Part shown: positions 1 to 9,016 of the stretch, in pieces
Position numbering within the stretch: the first letter of the stretch is position 1
Layout of the letters: every line of letters begins with the position of its first letter
From: Rhodococcus globerulus NBRC 14531
GTDB lineage: Bacteria > Actinomycetota > Actinomycetes > Mycobacteriales > Mycobacteriaceae
Assembly: GCF_001894805.1 (NCBI RefSeq)
Contig: NZ_BCWX01000004.1
Location: 62,001-126,000 of the forward strand
Reading direction: 5' to 3'
Length of the DNA stretch: 64,000 bases
The notes under the pieces: generated by a model
What the model was told of the DNA's origin: nothing
Seen by the model: only the letters and a program-made list of their open reading frames with translations
Databases searched by the model: none
Made by a program: the position numbers and the translations under genes

Positions 1-15
1 CACGGTGCGCTGCAT
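1..15 (-). CDS. Possible start of a leftward gene cut by the window edge
   Basis: On the minus strand an ATG at 15-13 is preceded by GGAG with a 7-base spacer, a good ribosome-binding site. Only five codons (MQRTV) remain before the edge, so the product cannot be named. If real, the stretch 16-302 is a divergent promoter region shared with the MFS gene. The call rests only on the start signal. Confidence 0.3.
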
Positions 16-302
16 GTATGAACTCCAGTCGGTCAAGGGAAACGAGGGTGATCTTTTTATCACCTTGCCTCAATTTGCTGCGTGCGATCCAACACCCATC
101 ACCTATGTGTCCGATAGGGCATTCCAATACCCCCTGACCTGCGATACATAGGTAACCGCTATCGTTCCGATCACCGACGCGACATTGCCGAAAGTGATCC
201 AGAACACGTTGAATAGGACAGCCGGCAACGCACACAATCGATCGCTTCGAGGCCGTGCTTCGATCACGATCGCCACCGCCTACCAACCTCGAAGGGACGC
301 CC
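16..302. promoter_or_regulatory. Leader region upstream of the MFS gene, with inverted repeats
   Basis: No convincing gene lies here. Two structures are visible. One is a small hairpin, GGTGAT (47-52) with ATCACC (59-64) around a loop of CTTTTT. The other is a separated perfect inverted repeat, ACCTATGT (101-108) and ACATAGGT (146-153). Either could be an operator for a local regulator. I could not pick convincing -35/-10 boxes. Confidence 0.3.
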
Positions 303-1649
303 GTGACCAACATCGCGCAGCATCGTAACGACGTCCAACCAGAATCGTCTGTCGTCCCGGTCTTCGGCACCCGCAAGCGTGCATGGACGATGACCGGACT
401 GGTCGTCTTCCTCTACGTCGTCAACTACGCCGACAAAGCAGTCCTCGGAATCATCGCTCAGCCGCTTGCACGTGAGCTCGGACTGAAGTCGTCGCAAATC
501 GGCATGGTCGGCTCACTGTTCTTCCTGATGTTCTGCATCGGTGGCTTCATGGCCGGACCCCTGAACAAGTACCTGACCCTTCGTTGGGCGCTGCTGATCT
601 TGGCGGCGATCTGGTCCGTGGTCATGCTCCCCCTCGTTCTCGGCGCAAGTCTCGCAATGCTGATCGTCTCGAGGATGCTGCTCGGACTTGCCGAAGGACC
701 CAGTTCGGCTCTGATGCACACCGCTGCATATTCATGGCACCCACCGGCCAAACGCGGCCTTCCCGGCGCGATGCTCGCCGGATCCGCTTCCGTCGCAAAG
801 ATCGCCCTCGCTCCCGTGCTGACGTTCATCGCCGTTCATTACGGTTGGCGCGCAGCAGTTCTCTCGCTCTCCGTTCTCGGTCTGGTGTGGATGGGTTGCT
901 GGCTGGCCGGTTGGTCCGAAGGACCGTACACGAGCAAGGCAGTCAAGGCGACCAAGCAAGCAGATACCGAAGAAGCAGTCGAGACGACTGCAAAAGCAGT
1001 CACCGAACCGAACGTTCCGTGGCGCAAGATCCTGCTCTCCCGCACGTTTGTCAGCTGCTGCTTCCTCATCGCCGCCATCTACGCGCTGACCACCGTCGTC
1101 CTCACCTGGCTCCCGTCGTACTTCGAGGTCGGCCTCGGTTACAGTGCGATGCAAGCCGGTTCGATGTTTGCACTGCCGTCGATCGTAGGCCTGATCCTCA
1201 TGATCACCTCCGGTTCCGTCACCGACAAGCTGATCGGCCGCGGTTTCACGTCTCGCACAGTTCGCATCATCGTTCCCTGTGTCGGCGTTCTGATCTGCGG
1301 ATCGATTCTCCTGTTCCTCCCCCAGATCTCCGCTCCCGCCGTCGCGGTCGCCATGGTGTCGATCGGCTACGGATTCTCGGCAATCACTTTCCCACTCATC
1401 AACGCCGCGATCTCCGAACTGTGCCCGCCGCAGCAGACTGCCGGAACCATGGGATTCTTCCTCGCCATCATGTCGATCGGTGGCCTGATTGCGCCTTACG
1501 CAACGGGAGTCATCGTGGATAACGCCGCAACGGCTGCCGACGGTTATGCCCAGTCCTTCCAGGCAATCGGCATCATCGGCGTCATTGCAGCGGTTCTGGT
1601 ACTCGTCTTCGCCAATCCCGACCGCGACCGAAAGCTCATCCGCGGCTGA
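303..1649 (+). CDS. MFS permease, probable organic-anion symporter
   Basis: Predicted 12-helix major facilitator protein of 448 residues that would import an organic acid, coupled to protons. Hydrophobic segments fall in two groups of six, separated by a charged, Lys/Glu/Thr-rich cytoplasmic loop about residues 205-240. The early NYADKAVLGIIAQPLARELG segment resembles the anion:cation symporter (ACS) branch of the MFS. The open frame reaches back to a GTG at 255, but the GTG at 303 follows GAAGGGA and removes a Pro/Arg-rich non-hydrophobic tail, so I chose it. It is followed after 135 bases by a thiolase/SDR/ligase set on the same strand, suggesting it imports the acid activated there. Substrate is inferred only from context. 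Confidence 0.85.
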   Translation: MTNIAQHRNDVQPESSVVPVFGTRKRAWTMTGLVVFLYVVNYADKAVLGIIAQPLARELGLKSSQIGMVGSLFFLMFCIGGFMAGPLNKYLTLRWALLILAAIWSVVMLPLVLGASLAMLIVSRMLLGLAEGPSSALMHTAAYSWHPPAKRGLPGAMLAGSASVAKIALAPVLTFIAVHYGWRAAVLSLSVLGLVWMGCWLAGWSEGPYTSKAVKATKQADTEEAVETTAKAVTEPNVPWRKILLSRTFVSCCFLIAAIYALTTVVLTWLPSYFEVGLGYSAMQAGSMFALPSIVGLILMITSGSVTDKLIGRGFTSRTVRIIVPCVGVLICGSILLFLPQISAPAVAVAMVSIGYGFSAITFPLINAAISELCPPQQTAGTMGFFLAIMSIGGLIAPYATGVIVDNAATAADGYAQSFQAIGIIGVIAAVLVLVFANPDRDRKLIRG

Positions 1650-1784
1650 GAACTCCACTCATAGCCATTCGCTAACAAAGCCATTCACCGAAAGACATTG
1701 CCGGGTCGCCCTTGCTCGTGATCGACTCGAAGCACGCCCCGACCGCACAGTCGCAACACCGGGCACGAACAGCAGGAGAGACAC

Positions 1785-2915
1785 ATGCGAGATGCCGTCA
1801 TCGTCGACGCAGTACGTACACCGATCGGCCGACGCGGCCGCGCCCTCTCGGAGATCCATCCGGCGGATCTGTCTGCACACGTGCTGCGTGCACTCGCCGA
1901 ACGGACCGGACTCGACGCGGCAACGGTCGACGACGTGATCTGGGGATGCGTCAGTCAGGTCGGCGAACAAGCCGGAAGCATCGCCCGCACAGCCGCACTC
2001 GCCGCCGGTTGGCCCGACAGCGTTCCCGGGGTCACGCTGACCCGCGCCTGCGGATCGAGCCAACAGGCAGTCTCCTTCGCCGCGGCCACCGTCATCTCCG
2101 GTCAGAACGACGTGGTCGTAGCGGGCGGCGTCGAGTCGATGTCGCGAGTGCCGATGGGAACTGCCAGCAAGAACGGTGAGCATTTTCCCGCTTCGGTACT
2201 CGAACGATTCGGCGTCGACGGATTCAGTCAAGGAACCGGCGCCGAGATGATGGCTCGCAAATGGGCACTCACACGGACGGCTCTCGACGAATACTCCCTC
2301 CGCTCACACGAACTCGCGGCGCGCGCTACCGATGCGGGTGCATTTACCGGACAGATTGCTCCAATCGCCGACTTATCTCAGGACGAAGGAATTCGGCGAG
2401 GAGGAAGCCTGGAGTCGCTCGCGAAACTGCCGGCAGCGTTCGACGCAGACGGAGTGATCCACGCCGGCAACTCTTCTCAGATTTCCGACGGAGCGGGCGC
2501 CACACTCGTCACGACCAGTGAGTACGCCCGAGCACGTGGCTGGAAGCCCATCGTCCGTATTCACACAGCAGTTGTCGCGGCCGATGATCCTGTCATCATG
2601 CTCACCGGTCCGATTGCCGCCACGGCAAAGGCATTGGAGCGGTCAGGGTTGTCCATCGACGACATCGGCGCCTTCGAGATCAACGAGGCATTCGCGCCCG
2701 TCCCACTGGCCTGGTTGGCGGAAACCGGCGCCGCCATCGATCGTCTGAATCCGCTCGGCGGCGCGATCGCGGTCGGCCACCCGCTCGGAGGATCCGGCGC
2801 AATTCTGATGACTCGGCTCGCGCATCACATGCGCGATAACGGAATCCGTTACGGACTGCAGTCGATGTGCGAAGCCGGCGGCATGGCCAACGCGACAATT
2901 CTCGAATTGATCTGA
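1785..2915 (+). CDS. Acetyl-CoA acyltransferase (thiolase)
   Basis: Thiolase of 376 residues that would cleave a 3-ketoacyl-CoA with free CoA, the last step of a beta-oxidation round. The nucleophile is Cys89 in RACGSSQQA, the general base His332 in GHPLGGSG, and the second active-site Cys is Cys362 in MCEAGGMAN; NEAF is also present. Length is slightly short for the roughly 390-residue family but all motifs are intact. The ATG at 1785 follows AGGAGAG. It is the first of a thiolase-SDR-ligase-flavoprotein run and is clearly related to the thiolase at 61179-62357 at the other end of the window. Confidence 0.93.
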   Translation: MRDAVIVDAVRTPIGRRGRALSEIHPADLSAHVLRALAERTGLDAATVDDVIWGCVSQVGEQAGSIARTAALAAGWPDSVPGVTLTRACGSSQQAVSFAAATVISGQNDVVVAGGVESMSRVPMGTASKNGEHFPASVLERFGVDGFSQGTGAEMMARKWALTRTALDEYSLRSHELAARATDAGAFTGQIAPIADLSQDEGIRRGGSLESLAKLPAAFDADGVIHAGNSSQISDGAGATLVTTSEYARARGWKPIVRIHTAVVAADDPVIMLTGPIAATAKALERSGLSIDDIGAFEINEAFAPVPLAWLAETGAAIDRLNPLGGAIAVGHPLGGSGAILMTRLAHHMRDNGIRYGLQSMCEAGGMANATILELI

Positions 2916-2970
2916 CCCGACGTCATTGTCCGGTCTACTCGTCATCCAGCAGGAAAGAAGAACTTAATTC

Positions 2971-3735
2971 ATGAAACTCGAGGGACTTTCCACCGCGATC
3001 ACCGGCGGCGCTTCAGGTTTGGGCCTGGCAACCGCTCGACGGCTACTCGACGCCGGAGCACACGTCACGCTGATCGACCTGCCTTCGTCCGAAGGTAAGC
3101 AGATAGCAGCCGATCTCGGGGCTGCGGCACAATTCGTCGAGGCCGACATCACCGACAGCGAACAATTCACGGAAGCACTCGACGCGGCGCACGCACGCGG
3201 TGGCTTACGCGCTGTTGTCCATTGCGCGGGTGCCGGACGTCGCATGCGCATTCTCGACAAGGACGGAAAAGCCGGATCGGTCGAGGATTTCGAGTTCGTC
3301 GTCAAACTCAATCTCGTCGGTTCGTTCAACGCACTGCGTCTCGGCGCCGAGCGGATGGCAGAACTCGATGTCGTGGACGGTGAGCGCGGCGCCATCGTCA
3401 TGACGGCGTCGGTCGCAGCCTTCGAAGGTCAGATCGGCCAGATCAACTACACGGCATCCAAAGCCGGGATCGTCGGTATGACCGTCACCGCTGCCCGCGA
3501 TCTCGCCAGCCGAGGTATCCGCGTCAACACCATCGCGCCAGGCATCATGGACACACCATTGCTGGCACGTCTGCGCGAAGACGTGCGGGCAGGCCTCGAA
3601 GCCTCGGTTCCCAATCCGTCGCGGTTGGGCCGCCCCGACGAGTTCGGCCAGCTGGCGGTATCGATCCTCGAAAACGGCTACCTCAACGGCGAAACCATCA
3701 GACTCGACGGCGCTATCCGGATGGCACCCAGGTGA
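2971..3735 (+). CDS. SDR, 3-hydroxyacyl-CoA dehydrogenase type
   Basis: Short-chain dehydrogenase of 254 residues, probably the NAD-dependent 3-hydroxyacyl-CoA dehydrogenase that feeds the preceding thiolase. The cofactor motif TGGASGLG spans residues 11-18; the catalytic residues are Ser147, Tyr160 and Lys164 (YTASK). The insert around residues 91-105 and the ending RLDGAIRMAPR resemble type-2 HADH (HSD17B10-like) proteins. AGGAAAG lies about 14 bases before the ATG. Its stop overlaps the start of the next gene (GTGA), implying translational coupling. The SDR at 60356-61117 is a close paralogue with nearly the same C-terminus. Confidence 0.9.
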   Translation: MKLEGLSTAITGGASGLGLATARRLLDAGAHVTLIDLPSSEGKQIAADLGAAAQFVEADITDSEQFTEALDAAHARGGLRAVVHCAGAGRRMRILDKDGKAGSVEDFEFVVKLNLVGSFNALRLGAERMAELDVVDGERGAIVMTASVAAFEGQIGQINYTASKAGIVGMTVTAARDLASRGIRVNTIAPGIMDTPLLARLREDVRAGLEASVPNPSRLGRPDEFGQLAVSILENGYLNGETIRLDGAIRMAPR

Positions 3736-5429
3736 CGGGCAGGGGCATGACTGCCAATCCACAACTGCGCCACAATATGCAGTATCCAGACACCACCATG
3801 GCGTACTGGGCGCCCAGCATGGCGGCTCTCTACGGTGACCGCCTCGCCGTCGTGGACGGTGAGCGTACATGCACGTTCCGCGAACTCGGTGAGCGCAGTG
3901 CACAATTCGCCGGCGCGCTGCGACAGTCCGGGGTCGGTGTCGGTGATGTCGTGTTACTGCACCTCGGAAACTGCGTCGAGTTCCTGCAGGCTTACTACGG
4001 CTGCCTGCAGGCCGGGGCAACGGTCACGTTGGTCAACCCATTGCAGCCGGAACCGGGATTGCGCAAGCAGATCGAGGAGACGTCGGCCGTCGCTGCTGTC
4101 ACTCAAAGCGCACAGCTGCACACACTCCTCGGGGCAGCGTCGGGAACCTCCGTCCGCACGATCGTCATGGTTCAGGACCCCGACGTCGCCGTTGACGCAC
4201 CAGAGGCCGTCGTCGCGTTCGGCTCCTTCATTGCGGGCCTACCCACCGAATTCACCCCTGCCTCCGTCCGAGGTGACGACGTCGCGCACATTGCGTTCAC
4301 CGGCGGCACCACCGGAGTTTCCAAAGGCGTTCGCGTTCTTCACCGCAACGTCGTCGGCAACGTCACCCAGATGTGTGGCTGGCGAACCGGTCACGAGTTG
4401 GACGTAGGGGCCGCCGGACTCGTCACGCCGCGGCCCATCGACGGCCTCGACGTGCTCGGGCCGACGCCGGGAACGGGGGCGACCATCGTGGTCTCGCCTC
4501 TCTTCCACGCACATTCGTTGCTCAACACGTCGTTCCTGTTGATTTCCGGCCTCACTCAAGTTTTTGCCGGCCGGTTCGAACCCGGTCGAATGCTCGAATT
4601 GATCGAAAAGCACGGCGCCACCTATCTCACCGGCTCACCAGCCATGTGGCACGCACTGTCGGTCCACCCCGACGCGAACGTGCGCAACACCGACAGCGTC
4701 TGCGTCGTGTCCTCGGGCGCCGCCCCGATCGACAGCGTCACGCTAGCAGCTCTCCGCCGCGCATTTCCCAAAGCTCTTGTCGTCGAGGGTTACGGGCTGA
4801 CCGAGGCGACCTGTGTTGTCACGGCAGCTCCGCTGATCAACGGTTCGGAATACCGTCAGGGCAGCGTCGGGTTCCCGATCTTCGACACCGAGATCCAGAT
4901 TCGCGACCAGATCGACAGGCACACAGTTCTCGGCGAGAACGAACGCGGCGAACTGTGGGTACGCGGACCTCAGGTCACCGACGGCTATCTCGGCCACCCG
5001 GAAACCACCGCACAGCAATTTGTCGACGGGTGGCTGGACACCGGAGACATCGCATACGAGGATTCGGACGGATACCTCTTCATCTGCGACCGCGCCAAAG
5101 ACATGCTCATCTACAAGGGGTACAACGTCTATCCCCGTGAACTCGAGGAAATCCTGATCTCGCACCCCGCAATCTCGACGGCCGCAGTCGTCGGCCGCGA
5201 GGTTGGAAGCAATGGTCAAGAGCCGGTGGCTTTTGTCGTGATGATTCCCGGAGCTGAATTCGACGCCGAGCAGATCAAGTCGTTTGTCGCCGAACAGGTG
5301 CTGCCGTACAAGAAGATTCGCGAAGTTGTCGAGGTCGAACTACTCCCCACCTCCGCCGCGGGCAAGGTCCTCAAGACCGACCTTCGCTCGAGGCTTCTCG
5401 AATCCGTCGACAAGACAGGTGGTTCCTAG
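3732..5429 (+). CDS. Acyl-CoA synthetase (AMP-forming)
   Basis: Adenylate-forming acid:CoA ligase of 565 residues. It would use ATP to make an acyl-adenylate and then the CoA thioester. Visible motifs are the P-loop-like AFTGGTTGVSKG near residue 190, YGLTEAT near 353, the hinge region GDIAYEDSDGYLFICDR near 440, and the C-terminal lysine motif SAAGKVLKTDL near 544. The GTG start at 3732 overlaps the SDR stop; an ATG at 3747 is an alternative but its purine run is too close. It directly abuts the flavoprotein gene at 5430. The acyl substrate is unknown. Confidence 0.92.
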   Translation: MTGRGMTANPQLRHNMQYPDTTMAYWAPSMAALYGDRLAVVDGERTCTFRELGERSAQFAGALRQSGVGVGDVVLLHLGNCVEFLQAYYGCLQAGATVTLVNPLQPEPGLRKQIEETSAVAAVTQSAQLHTLLGAASGTSVRTIVMVQDPDVAVDAPEAVVAFGSFIAGLPTEFTPASVRGDDVAHIAFTGGTTGVSKGVRVLHRNVVGNVTQMCGWRTGHELDVGAAGLVTPRPIDGLDVLGPTPGTGATIVVSPLFHAHSLLNTSFLLISGLTQVFAGRFEPGRMLELIEKHGATYLTGSPAMWHALSVHPDANVRNTDSVCVVSSGAAPIDSVTLAALRRAFPKALVVEGYGLTEATCVVTAAPLINGSEYRQGSVGFPIFDTEIQIRDQIDRHTVLGENERGELWVRGPQVTDGYLGHPETTAQQFVDGWLDTGDIAYEDSDGYLFICDRAKDMLIYKGYNVYPRELEEILISHPAISTAAVVGREVGSNGQEPVAFVVMIPGAEFDAEQIKSFVAEQVLPYKKIREVVEVELLPTSAAGKVLKTDLRSRLLESVDKTGGS

Positions 5430-6392
5430 ATGACAACCTTCGCCGATCTGACCTCTCGGTTGCGGGTACCGGTTCTCGCCTCACCGATGTTCATCATCTC
5501 GACTCCAGACCTCGTCATCGCACAGTGCACCGCTGGGATCATCGGGTCGTTCCCGGCACTGAATGCTCGCCCACAATCAGCGCTTCGGGATTGGTTGAAG
5601 CTGATCACGGTGGCGCGTGAGGAACACGATCGTGAGCACCCGGAAAATCCGTCCGCACCTTTTGCGGTCAACCTCATCGTCCACCGGTCCAACAACCGAC
5701 TGGAAGAGGACCTGGCAACCATCGCCGAGTTCGAGGTGCCCATCGTCATCACCTCGCTCGGCGCTCGCACCGACATCAACGATGCCGTCCATGCGTACGG
5801 CGGAATCGTTCTTCACGACGTCATCGACAACCGCTTTGCGCGCAAGGCCGTCGAAAAGGGTGCCGACGGACTGATTGCGGTAGCTGCCGGTGCTGGTGGT
5901 CATGCCGGTACGCAATCACCGTTCGCTCTGATTCGCGAGATCCGGGAGTGGTTCGCCGGTCCAGTTCTGTTGTCTGGCGCCATCGCTCACGGAGATTCGA
6001 TTCTCGCTGCACTCGCTGCGGGAGCCGACTTGGCCTACGTCGGCTCAGCATTCATCGCAACCGAAGAGGCTAACGCCGATCCCGCGTACAAGGAGATGAT
6101 CGTGGGTTCCGGGGCCTCCGACATCGTCTACTCCAACCTGTTCACCGGAGTACACGGAAACTACCTGCGCGGCAGCATCGAGGCCGCGGGATTGGACCCG
6201 GACAACCTAGCCGAATCCGATCCTTCCGCAATGAGTTTCGCGACGACCGACACCGATGCCAAGGCGTGGCGCGACATTTGGGGCGCCGGTCAGGGAATCG
6301 GACCGATCGACGCTGTCCTTCCGACACACGCAGTGGTCGAGCGTCTCGCCGCCGAGTTCGAGGCTGCGCGCGAACGTATCTGCCGTCTCTAG
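5430..6392 (+). CDS. Nitronate monooxygenase-family flavoprotein
   Basis: FMN-dependent TIM-barrel protein of 320 residues in the 2-nitropropane dioxygenase/nitronate monooxygenase family. The family signature GAGGHAG includes His158, and the phosphate-binding region LSGAIAHGDSI plus AAGADLAYVGSAF is present. In acyl-CoA clusters, relatives can be reductases rather than nitronate oxidases; IpdC of the mycobacterial steroid CD-ring pathway is the best-known case, so a flavin-dependent acyl-CoA reductase is as likely here. The ATG follows the ligase stop with no spacer (TAGATG). The stop overlaps the stop of the convergent LysR gene. Confidence 0.85.
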   Translation: MTTFADLTSRLRVPVLASPMFIISTPDLVIAQCTAGIIGSFPALNARPQSALRDWLKLITVAREEHDREHPENPSAPFAVNLIVHRSNNRLEEDLATIAEFEVPIVITSLGARTDINDAVHAYGGIVLHDVIDNRFARKAVEKGADGLIAVAAGAGGHAGTQSPFALIREIREWFAGPVLLSGAIAHGDSILAALAAGADLAYVGSAFIATEEANADPAYKEMIVGSGASDIVYSNLFTGVHGNYLRGSIEAAGLDPDNLAESDPSAMSFATTDTDAKAWRDIWGAGQGIGPIDAVLPTHAVVERLAAEFEAARERICRL

Positions 6393-7267
6393 CCCGGCAG
6401 GCATTCGTGGACCAAGTCCACGAATGCCTGCCCCACCGGAGAGAGGATGGACGGGTCGAAGACAAGCCCGTACGTCCGCAGGAATCTCGGCTCACAGGCC
6501 CGCTCCACAACCTGTCCCGGCATCGACTTCGCCACGGCACGCTCGACCAACGACCCGCCGAGCCCGGCAATGACCATGGGCAGCCTCGATTCCCGCTGCT
6601 CAGTGACGACGGCGAGCTCGGTTCTCGTCCCAGCCTTGCGAATCGAGTCTTCGATAGCGTCGCCCATCGCTGCTCCGCGAGGAACAAAAACCATGGGAAT
6701 GTCGGGCATCTCGGCAAGGCGCACCGGCCCCTCCGGAAGTTCGGTTCCGACAGGATAGACCAGTCGATAGTCCTGTTCCCCCAGCTCGATGATCTCGAAT
6801 CCCTTCGCTGCTTCGAGGGGCAAATGGGCAACCGCGAATTCGCAATGGCCGTCACGGATCAGAGAATCGAGATTGTCTTCACGCTCCAACTCCGAAAACC
6901 TCACTCGCGCCCGGGGATACCGAATGCAGAACTCGGCGATCAGATCGACGATGGTCCCGGACGTGAGAGCGGGAAACGCCATGATGTCGAGTCGACCGAC
7001 GACGGCGCCGTCAGCAGCAGTCAACTGCCCCTCGGCGGCAGCAACATCGCGGAGCACCTGACGGCTCGGCCCGACCAGACTGCGTCCGGCCGCACTGAGC
7101 ACCATCCCCCGCCCGATCCGATGGAAGAGCCTTACTCCCAGTTCGCGTTCCAGCCCGCGCAGTGCCTGAGACACTGTCGGCTGAGCGACGCCCAGCGCGG
7201 CAGCCGCACCACTGATTCCCTTGTTCTCGACAACCGCGAGAAAGTACTCCATCTGCCGAAATTCCAC
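6389..7267 (-). CDS. LysR-family transcriptional regulator
   Basis: DNA-binding regulator of 292 residues. Residues 1-60 form the LysR winged helix-turn-helix (GAAAALGVAQPTVSQALRGL), followed by a two-lobed effector-binding domain. The effector is probably a pathway acid or CoA ester, which is inference. It starts 3 bases after the stop of the LysR gene at 7271-8173, so the two are co-transcribed as the last genes of the ligase/MBL/crotonase operon. Its final codons lie within a perfect hairpin shared with the convergent flavoprotein gene. The C-terminal QAFVDLVHECLPG resembles the LysR proteins at 7271 and 13453, consistent with paralogy. Confidence 0.9.
   Translation of the reverse strand: MEFRQMEYFLAVVENKGISGAAAALGVAQPTVSQALRGLERELGVRLFHRIGRGMVLSAAGRSLVGPSRQVLRDVAAAEGQLTAADGAVVGRLDIMAFPALTSGTIVDLIAEFCIRYPRARVRFSELEREDNLDSLIRDGHCEFAVAHLPLEAAKGFEIIELGEQDYRLVYPVGTELPEGPVRLAEMPDIPMVFVPRGAAMGDAIEDSIRKAGTRTELAVVTEQRESRLPMVIAGLGGSLVERAVAKSMPGQVVERACEPRFLRTYGLVFDPSILSPVGQAFVDLVHECLPG
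6396..6432. terminator. Perfect 17-bp inverted repeat at convergent gene ends
   Basis: Arms 6396-6412 (GGCAGGCATTCGTGGAC) and 6416-6432 are exact reverse complements around a 3-base loop (CAA). The structure begins 4 bases after the flavoprotein stop and lies inside the last codons of the LysR gene on the other strand. There is no T-tract on either side, so it would be a tract-less, possibly bidirectional terminator. Confidence 0.75.
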
Positions 7268-7270
7268 AGT

Positions 7271-8173
7271 TCACTCCCTCGCCGTGGATCCTGCAGCAGC
7301 GGTGGCCATTTCGGCTGCTGTTGCGATGAAAGCGGCGGCCGCGGGTGACTGCTCACCGGCGCGATAGACAAGACCGACGTCTCGGGCCAGCGGCGGATCG
7401 AACGAGAACGCGAGCACATCCTTCATCTGTTGCTGCGCAACCTTTCTCGGCACAACCGTGGCTCCGATGCCCCGACGCACGAGTTCCCAGGTGGTCACGG
7501 GGTGCACACAATCCACCACGACGTTCTCTGCACCGGCACTGAGCAGAGAACGGAATTGGTTCGATTGATCTCCGAGATCTACCACCAGTGGCAGAGCATG
7601 GAGGACGTCGCGCCGAACCGGATCGACCAACGGTTTCACAAGCCTGTCGGACAACGACACATGTGTGGCGAGCACCATCTCCTGGGTCGTTATCGGTGCG
7701 GTGACCAGACCTTCGTATCCGATACTCAGATCGGTGACTCCGACCTCGGCGGATCCACGCCTCAGGGCAGTATCCACTCCGGCCGGCCCGAAGGTATCGA
7801 GAACCCGCACGACAATCTTCGGAAAGTTGGCCCGGAATCGCCGAACCAACTCGACCATCGGATCTATCGAGAATGCCGAGTACGACACGACGTCGACACG
7901 ACCGAACTCGAGTTCACGGACGGCGGTCACCTTGGCCTTCGCGCGCTCGACGTCGGCAAGGATTCGCCTGGCCGCGAGATCGAATGTGCGGCCCGCATCG
8001 GTGAGGACCAGACGTCTTCCCGTCCGGTCGAACAAAGTGGCACCCAATCGGCGTTCAAGCGTACGAATCGCCTGAGAAAGCGAAGGTTGCGAAATGTAGA
8101 GAGACTGAGCCGCCTTCGTTATCCCACCGTGGTCGACAACAGCGACGAAGTAGGTAACAAAGTGCAGATCCAC
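7271..8173 (-). CDS. LysR-family transcriptional regulator
   Basis: LysR regulator of 300 residues. The N-terminal helix-turn-helix is clear (GGITKAAQSLYISQPSLSQA, about residues 16-35), followed by the periplasmic-binding-protein-like effector domain. It sits 30 bases downstream of a crotonase gene and 3 bases upstream of a second LysR gene, so two activators appear to be read from the end of a catabolic operon. The start context resembles that of the LysR at 12575 (VVDHGG), so gene duplication is likely. Targets cannot be read from sequence. Confidence 0.9.
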   Translation of the reverse strand: MDLHFVTYFVAVVDHGGITKAAQSLYISQPSLSQAIRTLERRLGATLFDRTGRRLVLTDAGRTFDLAARRILADVERAKAKVTAVRELEFGRVDVVSYSAFSIDPMVELVRRFRANFPKIVVRVLDTFGPAGVDTALRRGSAEVGVTDLSIGYEGLVTAPITTQEMVLATHVSLSDRLVKPLVDPVRRDVLHALPLVVDLGDQSNQFRSLLSAGAENVVVDCVHPVTTWELVRRGIGATVVPRKVAQQQMKDVLAFSFDPPLARDVGLVYRAGEQSPAAAAFIATAAEMATAAAGSTARE

Positions 8174-8203
8174 TCACCCATCATACGACCAGCGATGCAT
8201 CCC

Positions 8204-9016
8204 TCATTCCACTCTAGGTGCCCCTGATACCGCCCACTCTCCGGTGAAGACCGGTTCGCGCTTTTCCACGAAGGCTCGAACTGCGTCGGTAGCGTCCGTC
8301 GCGAAATTGACGGCCTGTGCCCTCGCCTCGTTGTCCAACGCCTCTCGTAAGGTCAGCGAGGTGTGCTGCTCGAGCATGGCAGCAGACTGACTCAATGCGG
8401 CAGGCGGACCGTCAGCCAACCGCTGCGCAAGTTCGGCCGTGTGTTCGTCGAGTTCGGCCGGTTCGACCAGATAGGTCACCAATCCGAGTTCGTAGGCTTC
8501 CCGTGCGTCGATCGTCTCGGCGAGCATCACCAAACGTTTGGCTTGCTGGACGCCGACCAGCCTCGGCAGGATCCACGACCCGCCGAAGTCGACGGACAAC
8601 CCCCGTTTGGCAAAGATCTGACTGAACTTCGTACCCTGTGCCGCCACCACGAAGTCGCAGAGCAATGCCATGTTCCATCCGGCTCCGACCGCAAACCCTT
8701 CGACCTTCGCCACCAGGGGCTTGGCAAACTCACCCAGTGCGATCGCGGTTGCGTTGATGACTCGCATGCGATCGAGCGGGTGCGACGAGCCTCGCTTGTC
8801 GAGATCGGAGCCCGCACAGAAGGTGCCGCCCGCGCCGGTCAGGATCACGGAGCGAATCTGCGAGTCCTCCTGAAGTTCGTGCAGTGCCTCGCGCAGAGCG
8901 ATCCAGGCCTCGAGGTCCAGGGCGTTGCGACGGTGTGGTCGGTCGAGCACGATCGTGGCAACAGCGCCGATGCGCTCGACACTGACGGCCGCACGCTCGA
9001 TGGTTTCGGCACTCAC
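8204..9016 (-). CDS. Enoyl-CoA hydratase/isomerase (crotonase)
   Basis: Crotonase-fold protein of 270 residues, expected to hydrate, isomerise or otherwise act on an enoyl-CoA. The oxyanion-hole segments are FCAGSDLDKRG near residue 70 and AVGAGWNMALLCDFV near residue 110. I chose the GTG at 9016, which overlaps the upstream crotonase stop as GTGA; a GTG at 9028 in the same frame is possible. Two different crotonases encoded back to back suggest two separate hydration or isomerisation steps, or hydration plus a specialised lyase reaction. Confidence 0.88.
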   Translation of the reverse strand: MSAETIERAAVSVERIGAVATIVLDRPHRRNALDLEAWIALREALHELQEDSQIRSVILTGAGGTFCAGSDLDKRGSSHPLDRMRVINATAIALGEFAKPLVAKVEGFAVGAGWNMALLCDFVVAAQGTKFSQIFAKRGLSVDFGGSWILPRLVGVQQAKRLVMLAETIDAREAYELGLVTYLVEPAELDEHTAELAQRLADGPPAALSQSAAMLEQHTSLTLREALDNEARAQAVNFATDATDAVRAFVEKREPVFTGEWAVSGAPRVE

